This document shows, piece by piece, positions 9,645 through 64,000 of a stretch of DNA of 64,000 bases (position 1 is the first letter of the stretch; each line of letters opens with the position of its first letter). The stretch comes from Lucinisca nassula. Lineage: Eukaryota > Mollusca > Bivalvia > Lucinida > Lucinidae. The position numbers were made by a program, and so were the translations under genes. The stretch covers positions 88,933,108 through 88,997,107 of the forward strand of contig OY757023.1 in assembly GCA_963580285.1 (NCBI GenBank), written 5' to 3'. The notes under the pieces were generated by a model. The model was not told the origin of the DNA, made no database searches, and saw only the letters and a program-made list of their open reading frames with translations.

Positions 9645-10793
9645 ACTCTTTTTACCTTGTTGGCAAAACATGACTGTTGCCGTACAGTGTCAATAAGAAT
9701 TTCGAATATTTATCGTGTGATTAAACTCATTTCTTTTCCAAAAAATTAACTGATCCTTGTCAGTTTGTGTTTTTTTTGAAGTAATAAATGATATAGAACC
9801 GGTCTCTTCTGACATTTTATCGCACATTTTGTTGCCTAAAAAGCGTTATAAAACTATCCACCATCATGCCAAAACGTAGTCGATGCGCTTTATTTAACGA
9901 ATGGAAATAAGATTAAAGTATGTATATTTTCTATTCAATTTTATACGAAAAAGAAGCAGTTTAATGTCAACAATGGTTTGTGGCAAACAGTTTTGATAGA
10001 AAGACGATTTAACAAAGGTTGTTACGGAAAATAATTCGTGCTACATCAACGTTAGAGTATGGAACCGGAAGTTGTTTTTGCCCACCAGATAAAACGAGGC
10101 TAATGACCTTTGACCTTGTGTGACGTAGACTGTGTCTATAGAATACCTTCTATTATCTGGTTGGCAAAGTATATGTATGCGTGTTTCCGCTTAGTGTCAA
10201 TGAGATTTTCAAATATCCATCATTTAATTAAACTCGTTTCTTCCCAATTTAGAAGTTTGTGTTTTTGAAATATAAAATGATATAGAACCAGTATTTTTCT
10301 GACATTTTTTCGCGCATTTGGTTGCCTAAAAAAGAGTTAAAACTACCTACCCCTTAGCCGAAAAGAAACTGGTGCGTCTTGTTTGAAGAACGGAAATAAG
10401 ATTAACCCTCATCATGCTGTTCACGACAACCCCTATCTTTGCAAACAGTGTAGATCCAGATCAGATGGCTTCTGAAGAATCTACACTGTTTGACAATCAT
10501 TTTAGGAATTTGTAGGAATAAATAACATCAAGTAATCTGATTGGTTCAAAGTCAGAAATGGGTGTGGCTAAATTGAATATTCAACAGGACAAGAGTTAAA
10601 ACAAATATATTTTACGCCTAAATTTATATGAAAAAAGCAGTAGAATAAGGTAAATGATTTTGATAAGATAACTCAGATAATAGTAACTGTAGAAAATCAT
10701 TCTTGCCTCATCAGTGCTGGCGTATGTAACCCGGAAAGTATTTTGCCTACTAGATGGCCTTTTACTTACCTTGTGTGGCATAGACTATGCACA
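9645..10793 (+). repeat. Diverged tandem duplication, unit about 490 bp
   Basis: Copy 1 about 9645-10139, copy 2 about 10140-10793. Shared landmarks: GTCAATGAGATTTTCAAATA-like, AATGATATAGAACC, GGTTGCCTAAAAA, GGAAATAAGATTAA. Copy 2 is longer by one MITE-C insertion (10402-10599). Confidence 0.8.
10402..10599 (+). mobile_element. MITE-C copy 3 with a paralogous empty site
   Basis: TTAACCCTCATCATGCTG to GGACAAGAGTTAA; part of the core hairpin is deleted. The other 490-bp copy reads GGAAATAAGATTAAAGTATG at 9901-9920, an uninterrupted single TTAA, which shows the target duplication. Confidence 0.9.
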
Positions 10794-10880
10794 TGTTTAT
10801 GTTTTTACCTTGTGTGACATAGACTTTGCAACTGTCTATGCTTTTACCTTGTTTGGCATAGACTTTGCACCTCTCTTTGT
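10755..10880 (+). repeat. Minisatellite, about 40 bp, three units
   Basis: TTTTACCTTGTGTGACATAG and variants repeat three times. 10881-11050 shows nothing recognisable. Confidence 0.75.
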
Positions 10881-11063
10881 ATTATAGGAATTTATGGTAT
10901 TCGTGAGCAGGATAATGCTGCTGTTTAACTAAGGCTAGCATAAATGATTGCCTGGTTTGTTCCCGTCATTGTCGAATGTCATTAAACAGGGTATTCTGAA
11001 AGCAAAACTATGGATTCACATGTCATCAAACGGTAATCTGAAAGCAAAATTATGGATGTAACA

Positions 11064-11360
11064 CACTGCCCACATCGGGGCTTGAAGAAATAGATGGGTT
11101 GCATGATGCTTCCACGCAGAGCTGAAACCGACCGCACACGAGTACTGGTAAACGGCATAGAGGATCTAAGCCTGCCCAGGCAAGGCGGTGTGAGTCGGAC
11201 CGTCCATGTTTATAAACCCTTTTGGTTTCATTGGGCGACAGGGTTTGAGATGTCATTTCATCTCAGTGTCGGGTAAAAGTCCCACAAAATTGGAAGCAAT
11301 GTCTCCAAAATGACCTATACAGCGTTGACGGGGACGTTAAACCTCAAATCAAACAAACAA
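11064..11360 (+). mobile_element. SINE-B copy, near full length
   Basis: CCCACATCGGGGCTTGAAG head, GATGTCATTTCATCTCAGTG middle, GACGGGGACGTTAAACCTC tail then AAATCAAACAAACAAA. Confidence 0.88.
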
Positions 11361-11476
11361 ATGGATGTAACACAAAATATAGGTAATACAGAAGTAAGCA
11401 ACATGTCATTCTTATAGCATTATATTGCAAGAATTTATTTGTATTATATGAGACATACTGTATACAGTGTACAGTA

Positions 11477-11779
11477 CATCGTGAAAACACGCCTGTATAC
11501 TTTTTACCCTCTTCAACTCCACTTTTATATACTAAAACTGGGGTTCACGTGGGTAAACCTTACTTTTCCTATATCTGCTCTTAAATATAGATTGTGGGTA
11601 CTAGTTAGAACCGCCTCGATGAGGCTGTTCTAACGAGTACCCGCAATCTATATAAGAAAATAATCTAAATACCCGCTATCTAAATAAGAAAATAAAATAT
11701 TACAATTTTTCATCTTAAAATTTTCTTTTTTAGGCAGTAAAAGTTACAATGTATTTGTATAGGCGTGTTTTCGTAATGA
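11477..11779. mobile_element. MITE-A copy 6
   Basis: Ends ATCGTGAAAACACGCC and GGCGTGTTTTCGTAAT; core AACCGCCTCGATGAGGC. Confidence 0.88.
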
Positions 11780-11916
11780 GTAAACTATCATAATTCAAAT
11801 AAATATCAATAAGACTGATCATTCCGGTTGTTTTGTTAGTCCTGTGTGTCACCCATATACTTTTATATCTATCCCATACAGTACTCAATGTTGATTCAAC
11901 GTTGAAAAAACGTTTT

Positions 11917-14648
11917 TAGCTCACCTGTCACGTAGTGACAAGGTGAGTTTTGTGATCACATTTTGTCCGTCGTCCGTGCGTCAGTGCGTCCGTGCGTGCG
12001 TGCGTAAACAATTTCTTGTCCGCACGATAGCATCTTCATTTATGATTTGATTTTAACCAGACTTGCACACAACTTGTACCATCATGAGATCTAGGTTCCT
12101 TTCTTGAACCAGCCATATCCCATCATGTGTTACGGAGTTACGGCCCCTGAAAGGGCAAAAATTGCCTATTTTGGTCTTGTCCGCACGATAGCATCTTCAT
12201 TTATGATTTGATTTTAACCAGACCTGCACATAACTTGTACCACCATGAGATCTGGGTTCCTTTCTTGAACCAGCCATATCCCATCATGTGTTATGGAGTT
12301 ACGGCCCCTGAAAGGGCAAAAATTGCCTATTTTGGTCTTATCTGCATGATAGATGTTTCATTTATGATTTGATTTTAACTAAACTTGCACACAATTTGTA
12401 CCACCACAAAATCTTGGTCAAGTTCGAATATGGGTCATGTCGGGTCAAAAAGTAGGTCAGTAGGTCAAATCAGAAAAAAAACCTTGTGAAGACACAAGAG
12501 GCCACAGTTTTGGTCTGATCATCATCAATCTTGCCCAGAATGATCATCTTGACAATATCTCAGTCAAGTTCGAATATGGGTGTTGTCAGGTCAAAAAGTA
12601 GGTCAGTAGGTCAAATCATAGAAAAACCTTCTGAACACACTAGAGGCCACAATTTATGTCCAATCATCATCAAACTTGCTCAGAATGATCATCTTGATAA
12701 TATCTTGGTCACATTTGAATATGAGTCATGCCGGGTCAAAAAGTAGGTCAGTAGGTCAAATCATAGAAAAACCTTGTGAATACACTAGAGGCCGCAGTTT
12801 TGGTCCAATCATTATCAAACTTGCCTAGAATGATCATCTTGACAATATCTCGGTCAATTTTGAATACGGGTCATGTCGGGTCAAAAAGTAGGTCAGTAGG
12901 TCAAATCAAAGAAAAACCTTGTGAACACACTAGAGGCCACAGTTTAGGTCCGATCATCACCAGACTTGCCCAGAATGATCATTTTGACACTATCTCGGTC
13001 AAGTTCGAATATGGGTTATGTCGGGTCAGAAAGTAGGTCAAATCATAGAAAAACCTTGTAAATACACTAGAGGCCACAGTTTTGGTCTGATCATCATGAA
13101 ACTTGCTCGGATTGATTATCTTGACAATTTCTTGGTCAAGTTCGAATATGGGTCATGTAGGGTCAAAAAGTAGGTCAGCTGGTCAAATCAGAGAAAAACC
13201 TTGTGAACACACTAGAGGCCACAGTTTTGGTCCAGTCATCATCAAACTTGCTCAGAATGATAGTCTTGACAATATCTGGGTCAGGTTCGAATATGGGTCA
13301 TGTCGGATCAAAAAGTAGGTCAGTAGGTCAAATCATAGAAAAACCTTCTAAACATACTAGAGGCCACAGTTTAGGTCCGATCATTATCAAACTTGCCCAG
13401 AATGATCATCTTGACAATATCCGGGTCAAGTCTGAATATGGGTCATGTCGGGTCAAAAAGTAGGTCAGTAGGTCAAATCATAGAAAAAGCTTGTGAACAC
13501 ACTAGAGGCCACAGTTTTGGTCCAATCATTATCAAACTTGCCCAGAATGATCATCTTGACAATATCTCAGTCAAGTTCAAATATGGGTCATGTTGGGTCA
13601 AAAAGTAGGTCAGTAGTTCAAATCATAAGATAACCCTCTGAACACACTGGCGGCTACAGTTTGGGTCCGATCATCATCAAACTTGCTCAAAATGATAATT
13701 TGACAATATCTCGGTCAAGTTTGAATATGGGTCATGTCTGGTCAATATGTAGGTCAGTAGGTCAGATTGTTGAAAAACCTTGTGAACACACTAGAGGCCC
13801 AAGTTTTGGTCCGAGCATCATCAAACTTGCTCAGAATGATCATCTTGATAATATCTGTGTCAAGTTTTAATATGGGTCATGTCGGGTCAAAAAGTAGGTG
13901 AGGAGGTCAAATCATAGAAAAACGTTTTGAATACTCTAAGAGGCCACAGTTTCAGTCAAATCATCATAAAACTGGCTCAGAATGATCATCTGGACAATAT
14001 CTCAGATAAGTTCAAATATGGGTCATGTCAAATCAAAAAGTAGATCAGTAGGTTATTTTGTCATAACTTTTTAACCGTTTGAGATAGAGCCTTCATATTT
14101 GGCATGTAGGTTCCTTCTGACAAGGGCTTCCCACTCATAAAGATTTGACCTTGACTTGGGACCTACTTTATCATACCTTTTGAACCATATGAGATAGAGC
14201 CTTCATATTTGGCATGCATGTTCCTTGTGACAAGGTTTTCTCAGCCATTCAAAACTTTTGACCCATGACCTTGACCTTTGACCTACTTTGTCATAACTTT
14301 AAAGCATTTGAGATACAGCCTTCTTATTTGGCATGTAGGTTCCTTGTGACAATGTTGCTTAGATGATCCTCTACCAAAAAGGCTAAAACAATCCCACTTG
14401 GATGAACAAAATGGCCACCGGAGGTAAAAATAAAAAAAATATTGTAAATTTGATTCAAACGGAAACTCCCCCTAAACCCTAAGACCAATTTGATTCAAAG
14501 TTCCAAGGAATGTTGCCTAGGTTACTCCCTACCAAATAAGCTAAATCACTCTGCTGATGAACAAGCTGGCCACAAGAGCTAAAAATAGAATGTACTCGAG
14601 ACAGTGACACACAGGTGAGCGAACCAGGGCCCTCTGGGCCCTCTTGTT
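11917..14648 (+). mobile_element. HE element 1 (pearl/Helentron-like) with 145-bp tandem array
   Basis: Head TTAGCTCACCTGTCACGTAG with its own inverted copy GACAAGGTGAG. An array at about 12420-14050 has a period of 145 bp (TGATCATCTT at 12541, 12686, 12831; TGATCATTTT at 12976) containing GTCATGTCGGGTCAAAAAGT. A second array of three units (TTTGAGATAGAGCCTTCATA) follows at 14050-14370. The 3' end is CAGGTGAGC, then a hairpin AGGGCCCTCTGGGCCCT and CTTGTT. No protein is encoded; 145 is not divisible by 3, so short open frames recur in shifting frames. Confidence 0.8.
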
Positions 14649-14755
14649 ACATTGCTTCAATTTTCCGAGAATGAACATTTGAGTCAACCAAAGTATCTGC
14701 TTTGATGCATAGATGCATAAAACGCGTGTTTTACGTCCTTGCTTGGCGGTGTATT

Positions 14756-15389
14756 TGAACAAGAAGACCATGATGGCCCTTAATCGCTCACCTGAGTCAT
14801 TTGTAGCCTCTGGATTGCACAAATAGATCTAAAAATAGTATTATTGAACTAGTTTTTGATGCGAAATGGACCATATTCCTACTTAACCTTTTTTTCATCT
14901 TTGGTCTTATCAAGTCAAACATTCTGGTAAAGTTTCAAAATAAAAAAAAAAAGATTAACGCATAACTGCGGACTCGGGTGCGGGAACAAGGTTTAAAAGA
15001 AATTAGACCTTGTGACCTGGATTATTACCACATGATCCATAGTCAAACTTGACCGACATCTCATCAAGACTAACATTCTCATAAAGTTTCATGAAGATTA
15101 ATGCAAAACTGTAACCACTAGAAAGTGAAAAGGTTTTAACGAAATCTGACCTAGTTCTGACCTGACATGGCCATATTCAAACTTGGCGTATACAGCATCG
15201 AGACACATAATCTGGTAAAGCTTTGTGATGACTGAACCAAACTAGTGAATAAGGTTTTCATGAAATCTAACCTAACGACCTGGTTTTTGATCCAATATGA
15301 CCAATGTTTAATTTAGGTCCGGGTATTATCATTGCCTTATGTTCTGGTAAAGTTTCATGAAGATTGAAGCAAAACTGTGGCTTTAGTGG
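14756..15389 (-). mobile_element. HE element 2, 5'-truncated
   Basis: Minus-strand 3' end at 14756 (GGTGAGCGATTAAGGGCC then CATGGTCTTCTTGTT). Array of about 150-bp units with TTCTGGTAAAGTTTCA and AAAACTGTG. The head is missing where SINE-B begins at 15390. Confidence 0.7.
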
Positions 15390-15672
15390 GACTTTTACCC
15401 GACATTGGAATGAAATGACATCTCAAGCCTATGGATTCACATGTCATTAACCATTTTTGGAACCCAATAGTGTTTATAAATATTTTTATATTTTGAATTA
15501 TTTATATTACCCAATGGAACCAATAGTGTTTATAAGCATTGACGACTCGCACCACTTTACCTGGGCAGGCTAAGATCCTCTAAGCCGCTTACCAGTACTT
15601 GAGTGCATTGGGTTTCAGCTCTGCGTGGAAGCATCATGCAGCCCATTTATTTCTTCAAGCCCCAATGGGCGG
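15390..15672 (-). mobile_element. SINE-B copy with internal insertion
   Basis: GGGACTTTTACCCGACATT at the left and CCCCAATGGGCGGGGGC at the right; about 80 bases at 15431-15530 are foreign and include two copies of AATAGTGTTTATAA. Confidence 0.8.
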
Positions 15673-15835
15673 GGGCGGAAACGATAGGTCTGTAACCTTT
15701 AAAGAGGGTGATCAAGGTAAATGTTGGCGCTGGACGATACTTCTAGGACGGACACAACATGATCACTTCGTTCTTATGTGAGCTAAAAAAGGAAAACATT
15801 GACAAAAACAATATAGGCCCTACATTAGACAAGGA

Positions 15836-16000
15836 GAAGCCTCCGTGGTGTAGTGTTTATGCCACTCGCCTTGTAAACCAGGTGTCGCAGGATCGATCCC
15901 CGGCTTATCCAGTCTTTCGGATAAGTCTTTAAATCGAGATCCTGTCTCCGAATGACCTTAGCTGTTGGTGAGACATAAACGCAAACACTCACACTAGAAA
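15836..16000 (+). mobile_element. SINE-C, tRNA-derived
   Basis: Head GCCTCCGTGGTGTAGTG with B-box-like GCAGGATCGATCCC; body with GACCTTAGCTGTTGGTG. The head can be drawn as a tRNA-like cloverleaf with loop CTTGTAA. Other copies at 17700-17868 (minus) and 55364-55525. Confidence 0.85.
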
Positions 16001-16124
16001 GGATGAACAGCCGAAGTTTAATGGCTCGTACACCACTGGGAACGCAAGTAATTCAGGGTTATTCATAAAGCCAGCTCAGAATGATTTAGTCACATTTTTG
16101 TTATCTAAAAATACAGGTATGTTG

Positions 16125-16290
16125 TGCGATATCATTAGAACAGCCTCATCAAGGCGATTCCAATGAGTGCTCATAATATACGTTAAGATTCTATGTATTT
16201 GGACAGATAGGCCTGAGCAAACAGTGCAGACCCAGATCAGGTCAAACAGTGCAGACTCAGATCAGACTGCTCCTGTCATTCCATCTGCAT
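16125..16290. repeat. Orphan core-1 hairpin followed by duplicated core-2 half
   Basis: TTAGAACAGCCTCATCAAGG and CGATTCCAATGAGTG at 16127-16167; then AAACAGTGCAGACCCAGATC at 16219 and AAACAGTGCAGACTCAGATC at 16244. Both hairpin types lie within 120 bases, without their usual arms. Confidence 0.6.
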
Positions 16291-16449
16291 CTTTTGAACT
16301 CCTTGCTGGGTCGTGAAACATATTTGCTAAAATTTTAGGAGAATTACAACAAGTTCTCAAGGCGTCCGAATATTCAAGGATATTACGGTACGTTTTCAAG
16401 ATTAAATGAAAAAAAAATCCCCCAGATTACCCCCTAAATATCTGCTATA

Positions 16450-16535
16450 TGGACCCAGCAGGCACACGTCAAACCAAAGTCGGTACAACGTCATGACGTT
16501 GCACCGACGTTGATGTGACGTCACAATTACGTAAT
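16450..16535. repeat. ACGTTG cluster, inverted relative of 3585-3735
   Basis: CGGTACAACGTCATGACGTT and GATGTGACGTCACAATTACG. It lies downstream of the amidohydrolase stop and could be in its 3' UTR. Confidence 0.65.
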
Positions 16536-16552
16536 GTTCCCTGCTCGGGAGC

Positions 16553-16630
16553 TTTGTGAAGAATTTCCTAGGGACTAAATAATGGGTTCGAAACTTCCAT
16601 GGTAAACGAGGCATCAGTGTTCCAGGAATT
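16553..16630 (+). repeat. MITE-B right-arm fragment in the amidohydrolase 3' region
   Basis: TTCCTAGGGACTAAATAATG, then CCATGGTAAACGAGGCATC, as in the right arm of MITE-B. Starts 16 bases beyond the stop codon on the gene's strand. Confidence 0.6.
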
Positions 16631-16645
16631 AAGTTTTATGTGCTG

Positions 16646-60261
<43,616 letters not shown>

Positions 60262-60344
60262 CTGTAAATATTTAAGATATCAACGTAATACATCTGGCAT
60301 AAGATTTTACAACCCACCAAAACTTTGGCATGCCCCGAGGTGTC

Positions 60345-60558
60345 CATTACGATAACACATCCGTGCGACATTGTGCTTTTTTTTTCATTTCTCCAAAATG
60401 GCTACTTTTCTGATGAACATCCTGATATTTTTCTTATTTATACTGTAAACATAGGTTGTGGGTGCTCGTTAGGACCGCCTCATTGAGGCGGTTCTAACGG
60501 GTACCCATAACCTATGGGATTTAGTGGGGTGTTCATTTCACGTACTTGTTCACGTGAC
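60345..60558. mobile_element. MITE-A, 85 bases upstream of the amidohydrolase ATG
   Basis: ATTACGATAACACATCCGTG to ACGTACTTGTTCACGTGAC; core GACCGCCTCATTGAGGCGG; second arm has an internal deletion. Confidence 0.83.
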
Positions 60559-60633
60559 AGCATGACCCAAACGATAATAATAGTTCGTCTGTCAGTACTG
60601 AGAATGACCAATCTTAATCACATTTGAGAAATG

Positions 60634-61374
60634 TTACTGTTTGTGTGTTCTAATATGGCTGATGTGGCCAATTCTAGTTCTGAACTGTCTATTGCAATTA
60701 AAGCAACAGAGGTTAGAGGAAGACAGCTCTGTTGGTGATACCTTGGCTCTGGCTTTGCGCTGTGCGCATTTCTGCTCAGCTTCAATGCCTCTTTTTGCCT
60801 CATTTTCACTAGCACCCCTTCTGATGAGACCCCGCCACTTTGCTCTGTCCCTACGACTCTGTTGATATTTTGAAGTCTTTGCGGGAGGCTTTGAGAGTGT
60901 TCTTGTAGGGCTTTCTCTGACCACCATAGGAGCGTTCGCCCATTTCTAGTTCTCCTGACAAACGTTCCTTAGGCATCCGGGTAACATGACCTGTCCATTT
61001 TAACTGTGCTAGTTTCAGAAGAGTATATACACTTACATCCCTGCCCTTTTCAGGAATTTCGTGTCTGGAATCCTGTTTAACCACTTAATCTTTAACAGAA
61101 GTGATTTTACAAGTCTTTCGGCCTGTGGTTATTAAACTGTCTATGTTTCACATGCATACAGTAGACAGCTCTATATACTTCCAGTTTTGTGTCAAGCCTG
61201 ATTCCACTTCGGTCCCAAACATTACCACGTAGTCGGCCTAACGCTGCATTAGCGTTGGCAGTCCTGGCATTTGCTAATGGTCATCAGTATGCACGACTTT
61301 TGACAGTGTGCTCCAAAGGCAGGTGAACTGGACCAAACAACATACCGACCGGTATCAATCTCATCTTATATTGA
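60634..61374 (-). pseudogene. LINE reverse-transcriptase C-terminal fragment, copy 1
   Basis: Minus strand: a frame at 61084-60851 with LKWTGHVTRMPKERL and GGQRKPYKNTLKAS, then a frame shift to 60927-60634 with CFNCNRQFRTRIGHISHIRT, a C2H2-like finger. In molluscs this order (WxGH..RM..ERL, GGQRKR, C-terminal C2H2) is the end of non-LTR retrotransposon ORF2. The polymerase core is absent, so this is a dead 3' piece. Confidence 0.75.
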
Positions 61375-61385
61375 GAGTGTCCTTG

Positions 61386-62127
61386 TTACTGTTTGTGTGT
61401 TCTAATATGGCTGATGTGGCCAATTCTAGTTCTGAACTGTCTATTGCAATTAAAGCAACAGAGGTTAGAGGAAGACAGCTCTGTTGGTGATACCTTGGCT
61501 CTGGCTTTGCGCTGTGTGCGTTTCTGCTCAGCTTCAATGCCTCTTTTTGCCTCATTTTCACTAGCACCCCTTCTGATGAGACCCCGCCCATTTGCTCTGT
61601 CCCTACGACTCTGTTGATATTTTGAAGTCTTTGCGGGAGGCTTTGAGAGTGTCCTTGTAGGGCTTTCTCTGACCACCATAGGAGCGTTCGCCCATTTCTA
61701 GTTCTCCTGACAAACGTTCCTTAGGCATCCGGGTAACATGGCCTGTCCATTTTAACTGTGCTTGTTTCAGAAGAGTATATACACTTTGCATCCCTGCCCT
61801 TTTCAGGAATTTCGTGTCTGGAATCCTGTCTAACCACTTAATCTTTAACAGAAGTGATTTTACAAGTCTTTCGGCCTGTGGTTATTAAACTGTCTATGTT
61901 TCACATGCATACAGTAGACAGCTCTATATACTTCCAGTTTTGTGTCAAGCCTGATTCCACTTCGGTCCCAAACATTACCACGTAGTCGGCCTAACGCTGC
62001 ATTAGCGTTGGCAGTCCTGGCATTTGCTAATGGTCATCAGTATGCACGACTTTTGACAGTGTGCTCCAAAGGCAGGTGAACTGGACCAAACAACATACCG
62101 ACCGGTATCAATCTCATCTTATATTGA
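61386..62127 (-). pseudogene. LINE reverse-transcriptase C-terminal fragment, copy 2 (tandem duplicate)
   Basis: Repeats 60634-61374 with about ten changes, 752 bases along; the intervening 11 bases are GAGTGTCCTTG. It has the same frame break, so the duplication came after the element was already broken. Confidence 0.8.
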
Positions 62128-62149
62128 CCATCTCAATTTTCCACTAACA

Positions 62150-63812
62150 CTCCCGCGTGCATTGTGCATTTTTTCATGTATCCAAAATGGTTACTTTTCT
62201 GGTGAAAATTCGAGATACTTTAAGCTCGCCTGTACGAAGTACATGGAGAGCTCGGTCGTCTGCGTGCGCGTTTGCGATTGCGTGTGCGTTCCCGTTACTA
62301 TGTGTTAAAGTTTTTCAAATGCTAATAACTCAACAATCACTCATCACAGAACACTCATACTTGGACCTTAAGTACCTGGGAGGGTCTTCTGGTGTTGAAA
62401 GAGAACAGACCCCTTGGTTCATGCCCCGGGTGGGGCTAGGGGTCAAAATCTAGAACACCTATGTAAAACTGTGTTAAAATTTGAAATGCTTATATCTCAA
62501 CAATAGCTCTTTACAAAGCATTCATATTTACAACTTGGATACCTGGGACTGTCTTCTGAGATTCCAGGACAACACACCTCTGGGTTCATTCCTGGGTGGG
62601 CGTGGGGCAGTGGTGGGACTAGGGGTCAAAATCTAGGACACCTTTGTAATTTGTTGTATACCTTTCCATTATGCTAACAAGTTATAGACACAATTGCTTA
62701 TACATCAGCCAACCATGTGGCATTGGTTCAAGTGTAAAAGGTTGAAAGTCATGGTGACCTACATTTCACGATCCAGTGATTTTGCCTTATATCTTGAAGA
62801 CTATTTGTTGGAAAAATGTCATACCTGGAATATTAGTGCCTTGTGACCCCATGACTGACCTCAAAATATATCCAGGTCTCTGTGAACTATATTTTATGGT
62901 TCAGTGATTTTGCCTATTATCTTGAACACTATTTGATGGAGAATTGTCATAACTGCATCATTAGTTCCATGTGACTCGATAATTGACTGCAAAATATATC
63001 TAGGTCATTGTAACCTATAATTCATGGTTCAATGATTTTGCATATTATCTTGAATACTATTTGCTGGAGAAATGTCATACCTGGGTTATTAGTTCCATGT
63101 GACCTCATGATTGACCTCAAAATATATCTAGGTCAGTGTGACCTATATTTCATGGTTCAGTGATTTTTTCTTTTATCTTGAACACTATTTTGATGGAGAA
63201 ATGTTATACCTGGGATATTACTTCAATGCAACCTGATAATTGACCTCAAAATATATGTAGGTCAGTGTGACCTATATATCACTGTTCATGACTTTGCCTT
63301 ATATCTTTAATACTGTTTGATGGAGAAACTTCATATCTGAATAATCAATTTCATGTGACCCGATGAAAGACATAAATTATATCTAGGTCAGTGTGACCTA
63401 TATTTCATGATTCAGTGATTCTACCATATATTTTGAATACTATTTCTTGGAGAAACTTCAAACCCGAATTATAAGTTTAATGTGACCAGTTGATTGGCAT
63501 AGAAATATATCTAGGACAGTGTGACCTATTTTCACTGTTCAATAATTTTGCCTTATAATTCAGACACTATTCGATTCTGAAATGTAATATCTGGAATATA
63601 TGTTCCATGTGACCTGATGATTGACCTCAAAATATATCTAGGCGAATGTGACATATATTTCATGGAACAGTAATTTTACCTTATATCTTGAAGGCGCGAA
63701 ACAGGCGAGCTATGCTGTCATGTGACAGCTCTTGTTTCTTATTAATGTTGTTGGCGCTCGTTAGAACCGCATCACTGTGGCGGTTCTGTGAGGCGGTTCT
63801 AAAAAGTGTGCT
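62150..63812. mobile_element. MITE-A split by HE element 13
   Basis: Left piece 62150-62220 (GCGTGCATTGTGCATTTTTT, CCAAAATGGTTACTTTTCTG), right piece from 63738 with core GTTAGAACCGCATCACTGTG. The outer ends are lost. Confidence 0.75.
62221..63737 (+). mobile_element. HE element 13, about 125-bp units
   Basis: Head TTAAGCTCGCCTGTACGAAG with inverted TACATGGAGAGCTC. About seven units with CCTCAAAATATATCTAGGTC and TTTCATGGTTCAGTGATTTT. 3' end AGGCGAGCTAT, hairpin GCTGTCATGTGACAGC, TCTTGTT. Confidence 0.83.
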
Positions 63813-64000
63813 CTTGTGCAAGACATCGTAAAATAGACAATCAAAGCACTGAGAGTACTGGTGGGTCGATCGTCTCTGAGTGTAGGTAGGGAAAATAGTC
63901 CTGGGCTGAGAATCGAACTGTTCGTTTAACTTTAAGCAAGCACGGTAGAGCTGATCAGACATCGCGTTATGTGGCGTCTGATTATGAAGAATGTGTTTGC
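63813..64000. other. Window end, no gene; core-2 half at the edge
   Basis: GCTGATCAGACATCGCGTTA and TGTGGCGTCTGATTATG at 63950-63987 look like a core-2 hairpin tip cut by the window edge. Confidence 0.45.

Noticed and set aside
11944..12004. Telomere-like or promoter-like CGTCCGTGCG runs at HE heads
   Set aside because: They recur only as part of HE heads (also 18200, 21308, 47640) and are simple repeats.
12531..13870. Series of 69-86-codon frames with recurring GQIxEKPxEHTRGH and KLAQNDHLDNI-like peptides
   Set aside because: The 145-bp tandem unit of an HE element is read in shifting frames; no splice signals, no start context, and stops recur each unit or two.
12420..14050. CRISPR-like regular array
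   Set aside because: Units are 145 bp with no repeat/spacer alternation, and the genome is animal.
60634..60927. C2H2 zinc-finger gene
   Set aside because: The single finger after a basic stretch is the usual C-terminus of molluscan non-LTR ORF2, preceded by the WTGHVTRM motif in another frame.

Overview
The window is a piece of an animal nuclear genome, most likely from a bivalve mollusc. It is AT-rich and intron-rich, has almost no open coding sequence, and is saturated with short non-autonomous mobile elements of kinds common in molluscs: tRNA-derived SINEs ending in GACGTTAAACC-type tails, palindromic MITEs, and long elements with internal minisatellites that resemble pearl or Helentron-type elements. 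The species assignment is inference from repeat style. Nothing prokaryotic is visible (no operons, no CRISPR).

Two protein-coding loci can be supported. (1) A complete six-exon gene on the minus strand, 60261 down to 16646, encodes a 426-residue metal-dependent amidohydrolase of the Atu3266/EF_0837-like deacetylase group. Its 1,281 coding bases are spread over 43.6 kb. All splice sites are GT/AG, the phases agree, and the expected metal-ligand motifs lie in order across the exons; one exon is only 86 nt. (2) The last exon of a CD225/dispanin (IFITM-like) membrane protein lies on the plus strand at 8248-8475; the rest of that gene was not found.

The remainder is repeats. I name the families by letter. 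MITE-A: ends like GAAAACACGCC, with a core hairpin containing GTTAGAACCGCCTC. MITE-B: ends CAGTCGAACTTCAATGGCTC, TA flanks, the same type of core hairpin. MITE-C: TTAA flanks, ends CCCTTATCTTGCTG. MITE-D: TTAA flanks, ends CCCTTTTTGTACC; C and D share a second core hairpin containing CAAACAGTGTAGATCC. SINE-A, -C and -D have tRNA-like heads; SINE-B begins GCCCCCGCCCATCGGGG. 'HE' denotes pearl/Helentron-like elements: a head with GCTCACC or TATGCCCC, an internal tandem array, an inverted copy of the head motif near the 3' end, then a terminal hairpin and CTCTTGT or CTAGT.

Layout: 1-8.2 kb MITEs and SINEs; 8.25 kb dispanin exon; 8.8-11.9 kb MITEs and a 490-bp tandem duplication; 11.9-15.7 kb HE elements; 16.6 kb last amidohydrolase exon; 18.2-27.7 kb a very large HE array; 27.9-31.1 kb a composite stretch between hAT-like ends with an 81-nt G tract; 31.8-38.4 kb a four-deep nest of elements; 38.4-41.5 kb two inverted arrays of palindromes; 41.6 kb exon 5; 42.2-49.1 kb nested HE elements and microsatellites; 49-52.4 kb MITE-B, SINE, minisatellite and HE; 52.6 kb exon 4; 54.8 kb exon 3; 57.5 kb exon 2; 60 kb exon 1; 60.6-62.1 kb a duplicated LINE fragment; 62.1-63.8 kb a MITE split by an HE element.

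The most interesting structure is the modularity of the hairpins: two different core palindromes are each shared between MITE families that have different ends and different target sites, with orphan copies elsewhere. The foldback-type elements whose arms are themselves tandem arrays, and the HE concatemer with six 3' ends but only two heads, are next.
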